64,000 bases of DNA from Bacteroidota bacterium (GCA_013288235.1 JABDCF010000002.1:1-64000); one strand, 5' to 3'; positions 1-10,327 are shown, counted from the stretch's first letter. Translations and numbers: made by a program. Notes: generated by a model from the letters alone, not told the origin.

Positions 1-1026
1 AAATTTTTCAGAAAGTATATTTTCCCTGCGTTGTATGGCCTGTTGGTTTACTTTACCGTCAGGTTGTTGCACGATACAGATATAAAGCTCCGTTTTTGGA
101 CCAGGCCCTTGACAATAAATGCAATCGAGATAGTATTGAGCGTGTTCATTGGCTACGCGGGAGTTTATTTGTTTAAGCGGTTATTTAAATACTACGACAA
201 ACACTGGCCTTTGCAATTTCGTTATCAGAATTTATTGCGCGAGCTGTTAATAATGGTCGGCGCGAACCTGGTTTTGGTGAACATGGTCTTTACTCCCTGG
301 GTTATCATAATTAACGGTCAGCTTTATTGGAATGACCTGGCAGATATCTGCATGATACCTTCGCTTTACGCTATTGTTTACTACGGAATTGCCCGCAGCC
401 GCACGTACATGATGGCTTTTATAGACAACAGGATATTACTTGAAAAGGTAACCAACGATCATCTGCAAACCGAGTTAAAGTTTTTAAAATCACAGTACCA
501 TCCGCATTTCTTGTTTAATGCGCTTAATACTATTTATTTTCAGATGGATGAGGATTTGCAGGGGGCGAAAAAGAGCATCGAAAAATTTTCAGAATTGTTG
601 CGGTACCAGCTATACGATCAGCAGCAGCAGGTACCGGTAGCCAGCGAAATTGAATACCTGCAAAGCTTTATCGATCTGCAACAAGTGCGCAGCACCGACA
701 GGATGAAACTGGAAGTTAAATTTGACAAAAAGCTAAACGGCCAAATGGTTTATCCCCTTTTATTTTTGCCGATGGTTGAAAATGCCTTTAAATTTATTGG
801 CGGGAATTACAACCTGGCTATTAATGCCCAGGTATCGGGCAGCCAGATCATCTTCCGGGTTGAAAATTCGGTGCCTGAATTTCAATCGCCAGCCATAAAA
901 AAGGGCGGGATCGGGCTTGAAAATTTAAAGCGCCGGCTCGACCTGCTATACCCCGGCAAACACTCATTATCTACCAATAAAGAAAACGATACATTTATCG
1001 CTGAGCTAAGCCTTGAATATGAATAA
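1..1026 (+). CDS. LytS-type sensor histidine kinase (His_kinase domain), 5' truncated by window start
   Basis: Frame is open from base 1 (KFFRKYIFPALYGLL...). Contains LKSQYHPHFLFNALNTIYF (H-box) and LPMVENAFKF/GGIGLENLKRRL. Overlaps the downstream LytTR gene. Confidence 0.93.
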   Translation, partial: KFFRKYIFPALYGLLVYFTVRLLHDTDIKLRFWTRPLTINAIEIVLSVFIGYAGVYLFKRLFKYYDKHWPLQFRYQNLLRELLIMVGANLVLVNMVFTPWVIIINGQLYWNDLADICMIPSLYAIVYYGIARSRTYMMAFIDNRILLEKVTNDHLQTELKFLKSQYHPHFLFNALNTIYFQMDEDLQGAKKSIEKFSELLRYQLYDQQQQVPVASEIEYLQSFIDLQQVRSTDRMKLEVKFDKKLNGQMVYPLLFLPMVENAFKFIGGNYNLAINAQVSGSQIIFRVENSVPEFQSPAIKKGGIGLENLKRRLDLLYPGKHSLSTNKENDTFIAELSLEYE

Positions 1027-1714
1027 CATCACCTGCATAATTACTGATGACGAGCCGTTTGCCCGCAAAGGCCTGCAAGGCTATATTGAAAAAATTGATT
1101 TTCTTGACTTGAAAGGCGTTTGTGAGGATGCCTTACAGTTAAGCAACCTGTTGCAGCAGCAGCCGGTCGACTTGCTTTTTTTAGATATACAAATGCCGCA
1201 TATCACCGGGATTGAGTTTTTAAAAGCATTTCCGCGCCCGCCAAAAGTGATATTTACCACCGCTTTTGAACAATACGCCTTGCAGGGGTTTGAACTGGAT
1301 GTAATAGATTACCTGCTCAAGCCAATATCCTACGAACGTTTTTTAAAAGCCACCTGGAAAGCCCGCGATTACTTTGCGTTGAAGGAGGAAAAAGCTGGCA
1401 CTGCCATCCCTTATATGTTTGCAAAATCAAACGGGAAGCTGGAGAAGATAAATTTTGATGAAATACTATTTATCGAGGGTATGGAAAATTATGCCGCCAT
1501 CTATCTTGAAAATAAAAAGCTTATTATACACACAACTATTAAAGGTTTACTCGAAAAGCTGCCGGCAGGGCAATTTATCCAAACGCATAAATCGTATATC
1601 GCCGCCATAAATAAAGTGGATACTATTGAAGGGAATACACTGCACATTCAAAAACACCAGGTGCCTGTGAGCAAATATTTGCGGGAAGCGGTTTTGGGGC
1701 AGATTGTGAGGTGA
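1013..1714 (+). CDS. LytTR-family response regulator
   Basis: Receiver motifs (DDEPFARKGL, LLFLDIQMPHITGIEF, KPISYERF) plus C-terminal LytTR domain (FIQTHKSYIAAINKVD). Overlaps the kinase gene. Confidence 0.95.
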   Translation: MNMNNITCIITDDEPFARKGLQGYIEKIDFLDLKGVCEDALQLSNLLQQQPVDLLFLDIQMPHITGIEFLKAFPRPPKVIFTTAFEQYALQGFELDVIDYLLKPISYERFLKATWKARDYFALKEEKAGTAIPYMFAKSNGKLEKINFDEILFIEGMENYAAIYLENKKLIIHTTIKGLLEKLPAGQFIQTHKSYIAAINKVDTIEGNTLHIQKHQVPVSKYLREAVLGQIVR

Positions 1715-1764
1715 TGTGCGGATATGCAGATGTGCGAATGTGAGGATGTGCAGATGTTTTGGAG

Positions 1765-1800
1765 AATAAACGCCCCCCGGCAAACCAGGGGGCGTTTATT
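1765..1800. terminator. Rho-independent-like hairpin
   Basis: aataaacgccccc / gggggcgtttatt: 13-bp perfect inverted repeat with about 10-nt loop. Confidence 0.8.
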
Positions 1801-1802
1801 AT

Positions 1803-1958
1803 TTAGTTACATAAACCTGCAGCACATTTAGCTTTTGTGCATTTGGCGTTGCATTCGGTTGTACATTTCTTTTTTGTACATTTTGTGCAGTCGCCAGGTT
1901 TTGCAAATGCTGACACGGTTAACATTACCGCAACAGCGAACATTATGATCTTTTTCAT
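1803..1958 (-). CDS. Small Cys-rich exported peptide (51 aa), not in the ORF track
   Basis: MKKIIMFAVAVMLTVSAFAKPGDCTKCTKKKCTTECNAKCTKAKCAAGLCN: signal peptide plus 7 Cys in 27 residues. Confidence 0.75.
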   Translation of the reverse strand: MKKIIMFAVAVMLTVSAFAKPGDCTKCTKKKCTTECNAKCTKAKCAAGLCN

Positions 1959-1974
1959 GATTTTAAATTGAATT

Positions 1975-2142
1975 TGTTGATTATGTTGATTGAGTGAGTG
2001 GTTGATTAGGTTAGTCCCGATAGCTATCGGGGAGTGAGTGGTTGATTAAGTGAGTGGTTGACTAAGTTTAAAACTCATTCAACTCAATCCAACTTAAGCA
2101 ACTCAATCCAACTTAATCAACTTAATCCAACCCCATCAACCG
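1975..2142. repeat. Word-hairpin: (TTGATTRAG)n ... (CTYAATCAA)n, with embedded CCCGATAGCTATCGGG
   Basis: ttgattatgttgattgagtgagtggttgatt... / ...caactcaatccaacttaatcaacttaatcc. Confidence 0.85.
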
Positions 2143-2180
2143 TTAACTAAACAATTCACAGGTAGCGTTCGGTTGGTAAC

Positions 2181-2501
2181 TCAAGCATTGGGCGGTCGCC
2201 ACAGAGAGGAACTAAAATCAGTTAATTTACTTTGTACCATTTCGGGGTAATCAACCGGCATGGTTACAAAATTTCTTTGGGTACCCGGCTTGGCCGGAAT
2301 TATAAATGCTATACAAAGCACGCAGTAATTGCAAATTGTATTGTTTGTATTTTTTTTGTTTTTATTGCAGCAATCGTCTTTAAGGGGATTGTATTTCATC
2401 ATTCCCATATTTGCCCCGTCGATTTTCACACACATTGGCGGCGGCTGGCTAAGGCCAGGTGCGAGTATCAGCAGGACAAGTAAAAATGAAAGCGGCTTCA
2501 T
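2181..2501 (-). CDS. Hypothetical exported/membrane protein with CxxC-type motif
   Basis: N-terminal hydrophobic segment MKPLSFLLVLLILAPGLS; CNYCVLCIAFIIPA. Confidence 0.5.
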   Translation of the reverse strand: MKPLSFLLVLLILAPGLSQPPPMCVKIDGANMGMMKYNPLKDDCCNKNKKNTNNTICNYCVLCIAFIIPAKPGTQRNFVTMPVDYPEMVQSKLTDFSSSLWRPPNA

Positions 2502-2541
2502 GATGTGCCAAAGCTAATTATTTAATTTTAGAATAACATAT

Positions 2542-2634
2542 TAGTTGATTGAGTTGATTGAGTTGATTAGGTGAGTTGTTGGTTTAAATCATAGCCACGC
2601 TAACTTAATCAACTCAATCAACCTAAGCAACCAC
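2542..2634. repeat. Word-hairpin, TTGATT family
   Basis: agttgattgagttgattgagttgattagg / cttaatcaactcaatcaacctaagcaacc; ends at the 2635 stop codon. Confidence 0.85.
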
Positions 2635-2955
2635 CTACCTTTTCTTCCCAACCACCGCCTGGTAAGCAATATTCAAAGCATCCTCCAACATCTCCGGCCT
2701 TACTTTGTTTAATTCAATAAATGTTGCGCCTTTATGGCCGAACTTGTTGGGCACGGGGTAAAAAACAGCTGGATCAAACGAATTAAAAACAGATTGCTCA
2801 ATTAGCGGTAATTTAACCATCATTTTATCGTGATGTATCCAGAGTGTTGCAAATATTTTGTTTTTAACCCTGAACGATGGTATGCCGAAATGGTCTTTCT
2901 CTTCACTTCCCGGAAGCGATAATGCCATTTGCCTTGCTGTTTCTAAATCGACCAT
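2635..2955 (-). CDS. MmcQ/YjbR family protein
   Basis: MALSLPGSEEKDHFGIPSFRVKNKIFATLW typical of MmcQ/YjbR. Confidence 0.88.
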   Translation of the reverse strand: MVDLETARQMALSLPGSEEKDHFGIPSFRVKNKIFATLWIHHDKMMVKLPLIEQSVFNSFDPAVFYPVPNKFGHKGATFIELNKVRPEMLEDALNIAYQAVVGKKR

Positions 2956-2963
2956 ATCTCCTG

Positions 2964-3584
2964 CTATTTTTTTGAAGCAAGGGCAATTTTAATGCCTAAA
3001 CCAATGAGGATAAAACCCGTTATCCTTTCCTGTACCATCCAAACCTTCGGATTATTTTTGAAAAAGTCTTTTGTTTTGCCCAAAATACATGCGACAATAA
3101 TTAAAACGAGTGTGCCCTGTGCGGCAAACCATATGCCCAAAGTGAATAATTGAAACTTAAAAAACGGCGATGCCGGATCGATAAATTGGGGTAAAAATGA
3201 TAAAAAGAAGATGGCCACCTTTGGGTTTAAAGCATTAGTGACTATCCCCTGTTTAAATAATTTAAGGTAATTGGCTTTTGCAGGCTTCTCATCGGTAGTA
3301 TTAACGGCTGATTTTGACAAAAGCGCCTTAATGCCAAGGTAAATTAAGTAGCCCGCCCCGGCAAACTTAATGAGCTGAAAAAGATAAGCCGATTTTGAAA
3401 TAATGATAGACAACCCCAGCACAGCAGCCAAAATATGCACAAAACACCCAACAAATATCCCCGTTGCCGATACTATGCCAGCCTTTACCCCCTGCGAAAC
3501 ACTTCGTGATGCCACATAAAGCATATCATTGCCCGGCGTTAAGTTTAATAACAGCGACGCGATGAAAAATAGGTATAAGTTCAT
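2964..3584 (-). CDS. LysE/RhtB family translocator
   Basis: LTPGNDMLYVASRSVSQGVKAGIVSATGIFVG and multiple hydrophobic segments. Confidence 0.93.
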   Translation of the reverse strand: MNLYLFFIASLLLNLTPGNDMLYVASRSVSQGVKAGIVSATGIFVGCFVHILAAVLGLSIIISKSAYLFQLIKFAGAGYLIYLGIKALLSKSAVNTTDEKPAKANYLKLFKQGIVTNALNPKVAIFFLSFLPQFIDPASPFFKFQLFTLGIWFAAQGTLVLIIVACILGKTKDFFKNNPKVWMVQERITGFILIGLGIKIALASKK

Positions 3585-3826
3585 AGTGGTGAGTGGTTGA
3601 TTTGGTTGACTATGTTGATTAGGTTTTTTTCATGTTTAAAGATGGTGGTTTTAATAATTATTTTCAAATTTGAAAAAAGTAAAAATGCAACACATTGATT
3701 AACAGTCATTAAAGATGCTAAAAAAACGAGTGCTATGGTGAAATGAACACTTGAACATCAGATTAAGCTAAATTACTTAAACATTTTAGTTTAAATTTGA
3801 CCGTCTTTATTCACCAAAATCAATCC

Positions 3827-4600
3827 ATGTCTGTAACCGATAACGGCAACGTAACCCTGGCCATCGAAAATGGTATTGCTACCATTAGTTTTTATCATCC
3901 TGCGCAAAATTCGCTGCCTACAGTATTATTGAATGAATTAACTGATAAAATAACTGCAGCAGGCAATGATCCGCAAACACGGGTTATCATATTAAAAAGC
4001 GGCGGCGACCGCACCTTTTGCGCCGGCGCCAGCTTTGATGAACTGTTACAGATAAAAGATAAACAACAAGGCGCCGAATTTTTTTCAGGCTTTGCCAGGG
4101 TGATCAATGCATGCCGCAAATCTCCAAAAATTATTATTGCCCGCATTCAGGGTAAAGCTGTTGGCGGCGGTGTCGGCCTGGCCGCAGCTGCCGATTATTG
4201 CCTGGCAACTGAAGCGGCCTCCATTAAACTTAGCGAACTGGCTATCGGCATTGGCCCATTTGTTATTTCTCCCGCCGTTACCCGCAAAATTGGATTGCCT
4301 GCATTTTCGCAGCTTACCATCCGCGCTACCGACTTTCAAACAGCACAGTGGGCAATGGAAAAAGGTTTATACAGCGAGGTTTATCCTGATATAGCCACAA
4401 TGGATACTGCGTTGGAAACTCTTGCCAATAAACTGGCTTCCTACCATCCCGAAGCGCTCACAGGACTTAAGCAAATTTTATGGGAGGACACAGATGACTG
4501 GGACGAATTGCTTAACCACCGTGCAGCCATCAGCGGTGAGCTGGTGCTATCGGAGTTTACCCAACAGGCACTACGGGGATTTTTAAGCGGTAAAGGTTAG
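3827..4600 (+). CDS. Enoyl-CoA hydratase/isomerase family protein
   Basis: GDRTFCAGASFDELL, GKAVGGGVGLAAAADYCLATE; ATG at 3827 preferred over the track start at 3797. Confidence 0.93.
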   Translation: MSVTDNGNVTLAIENGIATISFYHPAQNSLPTVLLNELTDKITAAGNDPQTRVIILKSGGDRTFCAGASFDELLQIKDKQQGAEFFSGFARVINACRKSPKIIIARIQGKAVGGGVGLAAAADYCLATEAASIKLSELAIGIGPFVISPAVTRKIGLPAFSQLTIRATDFQTAQWAMEKGLYSEVYPDIATMDTALETLANKLASYHPEALTGLKQILWEDTDDWDELLNHRAAISGELVLSEFTQQALRGFLSGKG

Positions 4601-4744
4601 CCTTGGAAATTTATTTATGGTTAAAACCCGACCAATTTTTATTTGTTTTTATTATACCTTTATGATAAGTTGTTTTTTTAAATCTCAACGTAACCGTGGC
4701 CCCTACTTCTAATAATATCTGCTAATAGCATTAAACTATAGCGT

Positions 4745-6391
4745 ATGTATTCTCCAACAAAAGTAAATGCGGTTACTATTATAGGCTTACTAAGCATAGC
4801 AACCGGCATTTTTATAATAATTGGATGGATCTTCCGAATACCACTTTTCCAAACTATTATACAGGATAGTGTTTTATTGGTATTTAGTACCACCTCGGTT
4901 TGCATTGTATTAGGCGCCGCTTTGCTGATTGCACAATTTCAACTTAGAAAACATAATACTGCCCTAAAGACATTAAATAAACAACTGAAAGATAAGTCGG
5001 AAGAAAGTTCATCAGAATCGTATGCTTTATCAGAAAAACTCAAAAACTGTAAAGGGAATTATCAGTCTGTAATTGAGCGGTCTTTTGATGCTATTTATTT
5101 GGTTGATTTTGACGGGAATTTTATCGATGTGAATCCGAGTATGTGCAAAATGACCGGCTACACCAGGGATGAATTATTAAAATTAAATATAGTAGACCTT
5201 ATTGATCCTGAACAGTTAAAAACAGACCCGGTTGTTCCCTTTCGGAATAACTATGATAAAGCCGTAATTAAAGAAAGACGGATTGTAAACAAAAACGGGA
5301 AGATATTTGAGGTAGAAATTAATATAAAGAAGTTTGCCGATGATAAGGTAATGGTTATTGCAAATGATATTACCAGGCGAAAACAATTGGAAATCGAGCT
5401 CCACCAGGCCGAACTGAAATTTCACACACTGGCCGAGAAATCAACGATAGGCATGTATGTGGTGCAAAAAGAAAAATTCATATACCTAAACCACAGGTTT
5501 GCTGAAATTTTTGGATATGAACCATATGAACTGACAAATAATCCTACCAGTTTTGTTGATATAATCATCAGTGAAGATTACAGGGCAATTGTCAGGAAGA
5601 ACCTATTTGCCCGGTACTCTGGCGAAGTTGACTATGTAAATTATGAGGTAACAGGGAAGAAAAAGGATGGTACCGTTAACCATGTTGAGTTTTCAGGAAG
5701 TCGTGCCGTATTTGACGGCGAGCCAACTATTATCGGTACAGTGATAGATATAACTGGACGCTGGAAAACCGAAGGTGTGTTGAGGCAATATGAAGCAGAC
5801 CTACAAACCATTCTCGATACCACCGATGTTGCTTACGCTTTATTTGACAAAAACCTTAAAGTGACCTCTTTTAATGAAATGGCGGCAGAATTTGCAAGTA
5901 ACCAATATAACCATCGGCTGGGTATAGGGGACCATCTCGAAGATTATTTCCCTGTCGACATGTCGAACCAATTTACAAAAGCTGTTCAGAAAGTACTTGA
6001 AGGGGATAGTATCAATTATGAAATTAACTATCCGCAACCAGGTGGCGCGGTAAACTGGTACTATGCCAGGCTGCTTCCAATCACTAACAAGCAAAAAGAG
6101 ATATTCGGTTTAATGATTGCCCTATCAAACATTACCGAAAGAAAAATAGCAGAAGATTGTTTACATGCCGCATATGACAGGATACAAAGTCATATTAATA
6201 GTATAAAAGAAATGGCCTGGAAACAATCGCACCTGATACGCAGCCCCCTGGCAAATTTAAAAGGGCTGGTTACCTTGCTGCAAGATGACCCATCGGATAT
6301 TGAAATACTTAAGAATATAAAAATTGAACTTGAAAGGCTGGATGCCGTGATCATAGAAATGGCAAAAGATGCCTCAGATCATGATTTGTAG
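4745..6391 (+). CDS. Membrane multi-PAS protein with C-terminal DHp/HisKA-like segment but no HATPase domain
   Basis: Two N-terminal TM segments, three PAS-like domains, terminal AWKQSHLIRSPLANLKGLVTLL; ORF stops before any ATPase motif. Confidence 0.85.
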   Translation: MYSPTKVNAVTIIGLLSIATGIFIIIGWIFRIPLFQTIIQDSVLLVFSTTSVCIVLGAALLIAQFQLRKHNTALKTLNKQLKDKSEESSSESYALSEKLKNCKGNYQSVIERSFDAIYLVDFDGNFIDVNPSMCKMTGYTRDELLKLNIVDLIDPEQLKTDPVVPFRNNYDKAVIKERRIVNKNGKIFEVEINIKKFADDKVMVIANDITRRKQLEIELHQAELKFHTLAEKSTIGMYVVQKEKFIYLNHRFAEIFGYEPYELTNNPTSFVDIIISEDYRAIVRKNLFARYSGEVDYVNYEVTGKKKDGTVNHVEFSGSRAVFDGEPTIIGTVIDITGRWKTEGVLRQYEADLQTILDTTDVAYALFDKNLKVTSFNEMAAEFASNQYNHRLGIGDHLEDYFPVDMSNQFTKAVQKVLEGDSINYEINYPQPGGAVNWYYARLLPITNKQKEIFGLMIALSNITERKIAEDCLHAAYDRIQSHINSIKEMAWKQSHLIRSPLANLKGLVTLLQDDPSDIEILKNIKIELERLDAVIIEMAKDASDHDL

Positions 6392-6667
6392 CTACTAAAA
6401 AACATTATGCCGGTTCAACCATTCAAATTATCTTAAGGCATTTTATCTCATAAAGGCCAACCGAATAAACACCGGCAAGCTAATCAACGATGTTTACATC
6501 ATAATGTTGTCATTAAAAATTTATCTGTTTCGTAATTATAATTTTAACTATACCACATTTATTTTACCTTTATTTGTATCTATAGCTATTGGTTATACGT
6601 AAACGTTTAAATAGCTTTACGATATGTTTTAAGGCGCCATTTTTAATTTTTCTGATATACTTATCAT

Positions 6668-8350
6668 ATGTTCTACTGGTTATTCATTGTTGTAGTATTT
6701 TGCTCAATCCTTATCGTATTTTATATATACAATTATTACGCTAAACATAGCAAGATCAAAAAAAATTTAGAGCGGATACGAAATAAATGGGGCCGCCCCG
6801 TTAACGCCCGGCGGAATTTTAAATTGATAGCATCTTACCTAAATGCTGTTGATGTACCTGCAAAAATATCCTCAGCAACGGCGGATGACCTCGACCTTAA
6901 TAACATTTTCGATTTTATCGATAGAACGAATTCCAAACCCGGAAAACAATACCTGTATAAAAAGCTTTTCACACCCGAAACTTCGCTCGCTGAATTGGTA
7001 AAATTTGACAAAAAGGTTGAAACGCTTAATATTCCCCGACCCGACCTTGAAGGGATAGAGCTGGAACTTACAAAACTTAACAGCACGGATGCCTATTACC
7101 TTGCCGAATTATTCTTAAACGAGCACGAATTTTTGATAGTCCCGCTGATGGCTTTTTACATCAGGATATCGGGCATAGCAATAATAGGTTTAATAATATC
7201 CTTATTTATTGTGCCCAACCCGGTTTGCTTTATGATTTTAATAGCATTGCTGGTAGGTAATATCGCTTTGCATTATGGCACAAAAAATAAAATATCGTCA
7301 TATACACGGTCGTTACCCCAGTTAATCATTTTAAATAGCGTGGCCCGCAGGTTATTAAAAAAGGTAAGTTTTGAAGAGGATGAATTGGTAAAGGCCAGCT
7401 TAAACAAGCTCGCAGGTTTGAACCGATCATTAAACCTGGTAAATTTTGAAAGCAAGATGGCTGATAACCCCGAAAACTTCAGCTACGCTATCTATAAGTT
7501 CATCAAGATGCTCTTCCTGCTGGAACCTTTAATGTTTATCAGTTCGGTTAAACGGATTAATAAGTACCGTAGTGATATTGAGGTGATATATAAGTACGTT
7601 GCCGAAATTGATGCGTTGATCTCCGTGCTTTCAATCAGGACCGGGTTAGCGCATTACAGCAAACCTGTCTTTAATACCGAAAACCTGCAGATGGACCTTA
7701 CAGATATGTTCCACCCGCTTATTTACAACTGTGTGCCTAATTCCATCCATACCCGTACCGATGAGGGCGTTTTGATCACAGGGTCCAATATGTCGGGTAA
7801 AACTACCTTTATACGCTCTATAGCTATCAACACACTTTTGGCGCAAACAATTTATACTACCTGCACAAGGGAATACAAGGCGCCCATACTTAAAATTCAA
7901 ACCAGTATCAGGACGAGTGATGATCTTGGCGAGCATAAGAGTTATTTCCAGGCTGAAGCATTATCAATCCTTGACATTATTAACCAGAGCAGCGGCGACG
8001 AACCTGTAAAAAGCCTCATTATTATTGATGAGATATTCAGGGGCACCAATACGATAGAGCGTATTGCAGCAGCCAAATCGGTGCTTACTTATTTAACCGA
8101 TAACAAAAATTTTGTATTCGTATCTACGCATGACCTTGAGCTTGCTGAATTACTTGACAATGACTACGCGGTTTACTCTTTCGAGGAATCCGTAAATGAT
8201 ACTCGCCTGGTATTTGATTATAAAATGAAAACAGGTGTACTTAGAAATAAAAATGGTATAGCTATACTGGAAACCATTGGTTACCCCGAGTCGGTAGTAG
8301 AGGATGCTTACATAGTTAGCGAAGAATTGAAACGGAAATATTTGTTGTAA
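6668..8350 (+). CDS. MutS-domain V ATPase with transmembrane segments (MutS-related protein)
   Basis: Walker A GSNMSGKTTFIRS, Walker B LIIIDEIFRGTNTIERIAAA; N-terminal TM and central hydrophobic pair. Confidence 0.9.
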   Translation: MFYWLFIVVVFCSILIVFYIYNYYAKHSKIKKNLERIRNKWGRPVNARRNFKLIASYLNAVDVPAKISSATADDLDLNNIFDFIDRTNSKPGKQYLYKKLFTPETSLAELVKFDKKVETLNIPRPDLEGIELELTKLNSTDAYYLAELFLNEHEFLIVPLMAFYIRISGIAIIGLIISLFIVPNPVCFMILIALLVGNIALHYGTKNKISSYTRSLPQLIILNSVARRLLKKVSFEEDELVKASLNKLAGLNRSLNLVNFESKMADNPENFSYAIYKFIKMLFLLEPLMFISSVKRINKYRSDIEVIYKYVAEIDALISVLSIRTGLAHYSKPVFNTENLQMDLTDMFHPLIYNCVPNSIHTRTDEGVLITGSNMSGKTTFIRSIAINTLLAQTIYTTCTREYKAPILKIQTSIRTSDDLGEHKSYFQAEALSILDIINQSSGDEPVKSLIIIDEIFRGTNTIERIAAAKSVLTYLTDNKNFVFVSTHDLELAELLDNDYAVYSFEESVNDTRLVFDYKMKTGVLRNKNGIAILETIGYPESVVEDAYIVSEELKRKYLL

Positions 8351-8428
8351 TTTCGGAATTGGGATTTTCGTCCCGATAGCTATCGGGATCGGATTTGAAG
8401 CGCACTAAAATTTACGAAGCTCGCAACC

Positions 8429-8701
8429 TCATACCCTGTTCCGTAAAACCCGCATTTCTTCCTGCATTTGTTCAACGCGCTCCAGTAAATGGGTAATAGC
8501 CTCAATTCCTGCAATATTTATTTCCAGTTCATGGTGCAAACGGATCATTCTTTCCAGCTTTTGCAGATCACTTTCAGGTATATAGGTAGCTTTATCAACA
8601 ACCCTTAATTCCACCAATCCGGCTTCTTGTAAGGAAGTTATAAATGTATATTCCACCTCATGATAGGTGCATATATCTGTCGTTGCTATCAGGTTAGTCA
8701 T
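8429..8701 (-). CDS. cbpM: Chaperone modulator CbpM-like protein
   Basis: 90 aa MerR-like protein (LERMIRLHHELEINIAGIEAITHLLERVEQM) adjacent to a DnaJ-family gene. Confidence 0.78.
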   Translation of the reverse strand: MTNLIATTDICTYHEVEYTFITSLQEAGLVELRVVDKATYIPESDLQKLERMIRLHHELEINIAGIEAITHLLERVEQMQEEMRVLRNRV

Positions 8702-8789
8702 TGGTCATCGAATTATTGGTTATTTGTATATACTCATTTTTCTTCTTTCGGTCTTTACTGACTTTCGGTCTTTCGGACTACTTCCAATC

Positions 8790-9695
8790 TCACATTGCCC
8801 GCAGTTCTTCAAACAGTTTTTTCTGTTTTTCGGTAAGATTGGTAGGTATGTTGATGTCATAAGTTATATAAAGATCGCCAAACTCATTTTCCTTTTTATA
8901 AACAGGCATGCCTTTGCCTTTCAATTTAACCTTGGTCCCGTTTTGGGTTTCGGATTTTACTTTAATTTTTACTTTACCATTCAACGTGTCAACGGTTACT
9001 TCGCCGCCAAGTACTGCAGTGTAAAGGTCAAGTTTAACAGTACCATAAAGATCGCTGCCATCCCGTTTAAAGTTGGTGTCGTTGGCAATTGAAAAAGCTA
9101 TATAAAGATCGCCGGCTGGGCCGCCATTTACGCCCGGGCCACCATGACCGGCAATTTTTATCGTTTGGCCATTTTCAACACCCGCCGGTATCGTTATTCT
9201 TATATTTTTGCCATTAACTGTAAGCGTCTGTTTATGGGTTTCGGCCACGGCTTTTAAAGTGAGCTGTAGCTCGGCATTATAATCCTGCCCGCGATATTTA
9301 GCCTGCCTGCCGCCCGATGATCCGGCCCCCTGCCCAAACATGGATTGAAAGAAATCGGAGAAATCATCACCGCCAAAACCCTCAAAACTTGAAGCATGGG
9401 CGCCAGAGTACGCCCCATGTTGTTGCCTGTTTTGCTTTTGCTGCCGTTCATATTCCGCATATTCTTCTCCTCGCTGCCAGTTTTCGCCATATTGGTCATA
9501 CTTTTTCCTTTTCTCAGGGTCACTCAATACTTCATTGGCTTCATTCAGTTGCTGAAATTTTTTATTGGCCTCTGCATCATTAGGATTGAGATCGGGATGG
9601 TATTTACGGGCAAGCTTGCGGTATGCACTTTTTATATCCTTGTCAGATGCGTTTTTCGGGATGCCTAATGTTTGATAATAATCAATAAATGCCAT
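8790..9695 (-). CDS. cbpA: DnaJ C-terminal domain / CbpA-like co-chaperone
   Basis: J domain [34 protein letters not shown] and DnaJ C-terminal region; start MAFIDYY at 9695 preferred over 9713. Confidence 0.9.
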   Translation of the reverse strand: MAFIDYYQTLGIPKNASDKDIKSAYRKLARKYHPDLNPNDAEANKKFQQLNEANEVLSDPEKRKKYDQYGENWQRGEEYAEYERQQKQNRQQHGAYSGAHASSFEGFGGDDFSDFFQSMFGQGAGSSGGRQAKYRGQDYNAELQLTLKAVAETHKQTLTVNGKNIRITIPAGVENGQTIKIAGHGGPGVNGGPAGDLYIAFSIANDTNFKRDGSDLYGTVKLDLYTAVLGGEVTVDTLNGKVKIKVKSETQNGTKVKLKGKGMPVYKKENEFGDLYITYDINIPTNLTEKQKKLFEELRAM

Positions 9696-9883
9696 AGTTA
9701 ATTCGTTATACAACCGCTAATAAGTTTAACCTTAATAACATCTATTAGTTTTTGTGTGATAAAAAACGTTGTTTTAACAGTTGAATAAAGCTACTAAAAT
9801 AAAGGCCATAAAGCATCCTGTCCATTAAAGTTTTCAATAAAATATTTATCTTTCGCAACAGCAATTAAACATATTTTTACCGA

Positions 9884-10219
9884 ATGGACACATCGATATT
9901 TCACCGCTTTAGCGATATAGACACTAAAGAAATAGCGCCCGGCTTTTTCTCAAAATTAATTCACACCGATACCAATACTATAAATTTTATCGAGGTAAAA
10001 GCGGGTAATTCGGTACTGCGTCACCGGCATGTAAACGAGCAGTGTTCCTTTGTTATTGAGGGTAAGTTTGAGCTTACTGTTAACGATATCCCCCAATTAC
10101 TTGACACGGGTTTATTCGCGGTCATCCCGCCCAACGTATGGCATGGCGGCATTGCAATTACCGATTGTAAGCTAATAGATATTTTTAGCCCGGCTAGAGA
10201 AGATTATAAGCTGCTATAA
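9884..10219 (+). CDS. Cupin domain protein
   Basis: GNSVLRHRHVNEQCSFVIEGKFELTV ... IPPNVWHGG. Confidence 0.85.
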   Translation: MDTSIFHRFSDIDTKEIAPGFFSKLIHTDTNTINFIEVKAGNSVLRHRHVNEQCSFVIEGKFELTVNDIPQLLDTGLFAVIPPNVWHGGIAITDCKLIDIFSPAREDYKLL

Positions 10220-10287
10220 AAGGTTCAGGAGGTGTTTATAGCTGCGGCCAACCGGCACTGCTATACGACCAAGGTATATCTTTATAC

Positions 10288-10323
10288 AAAAACAGCCTTG
10301 CTAAAGATAGCAAGGCTGTTTTT
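10288..10323. terminator. Bidirectional-type hairpin terminator
   Basis: aaaaacagccttgct / agcaaggctgttttt, 15-bp stem. Confidence 0.85.
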
Positions 10324-10327
10324 ATGT

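Noticed and set aside
1975-2142. Possible CRISPR array (TTGATT repeats)
   Set aside because: Units are 8-10 nt, degenerate and without unique spacers; inverted arms make it a hairpin, and no cas genes are present.
2232-2483. ORF 83 aa on + strand
   Set aside because: Antisense to 2181..2501, which has the more plausible signal-like N-terminus; neither is strongly supported.
8667-9092. ORF 141 aa on + strand, hydrophobic
   Set aside because: Antisense to the cbpA coding sequence.
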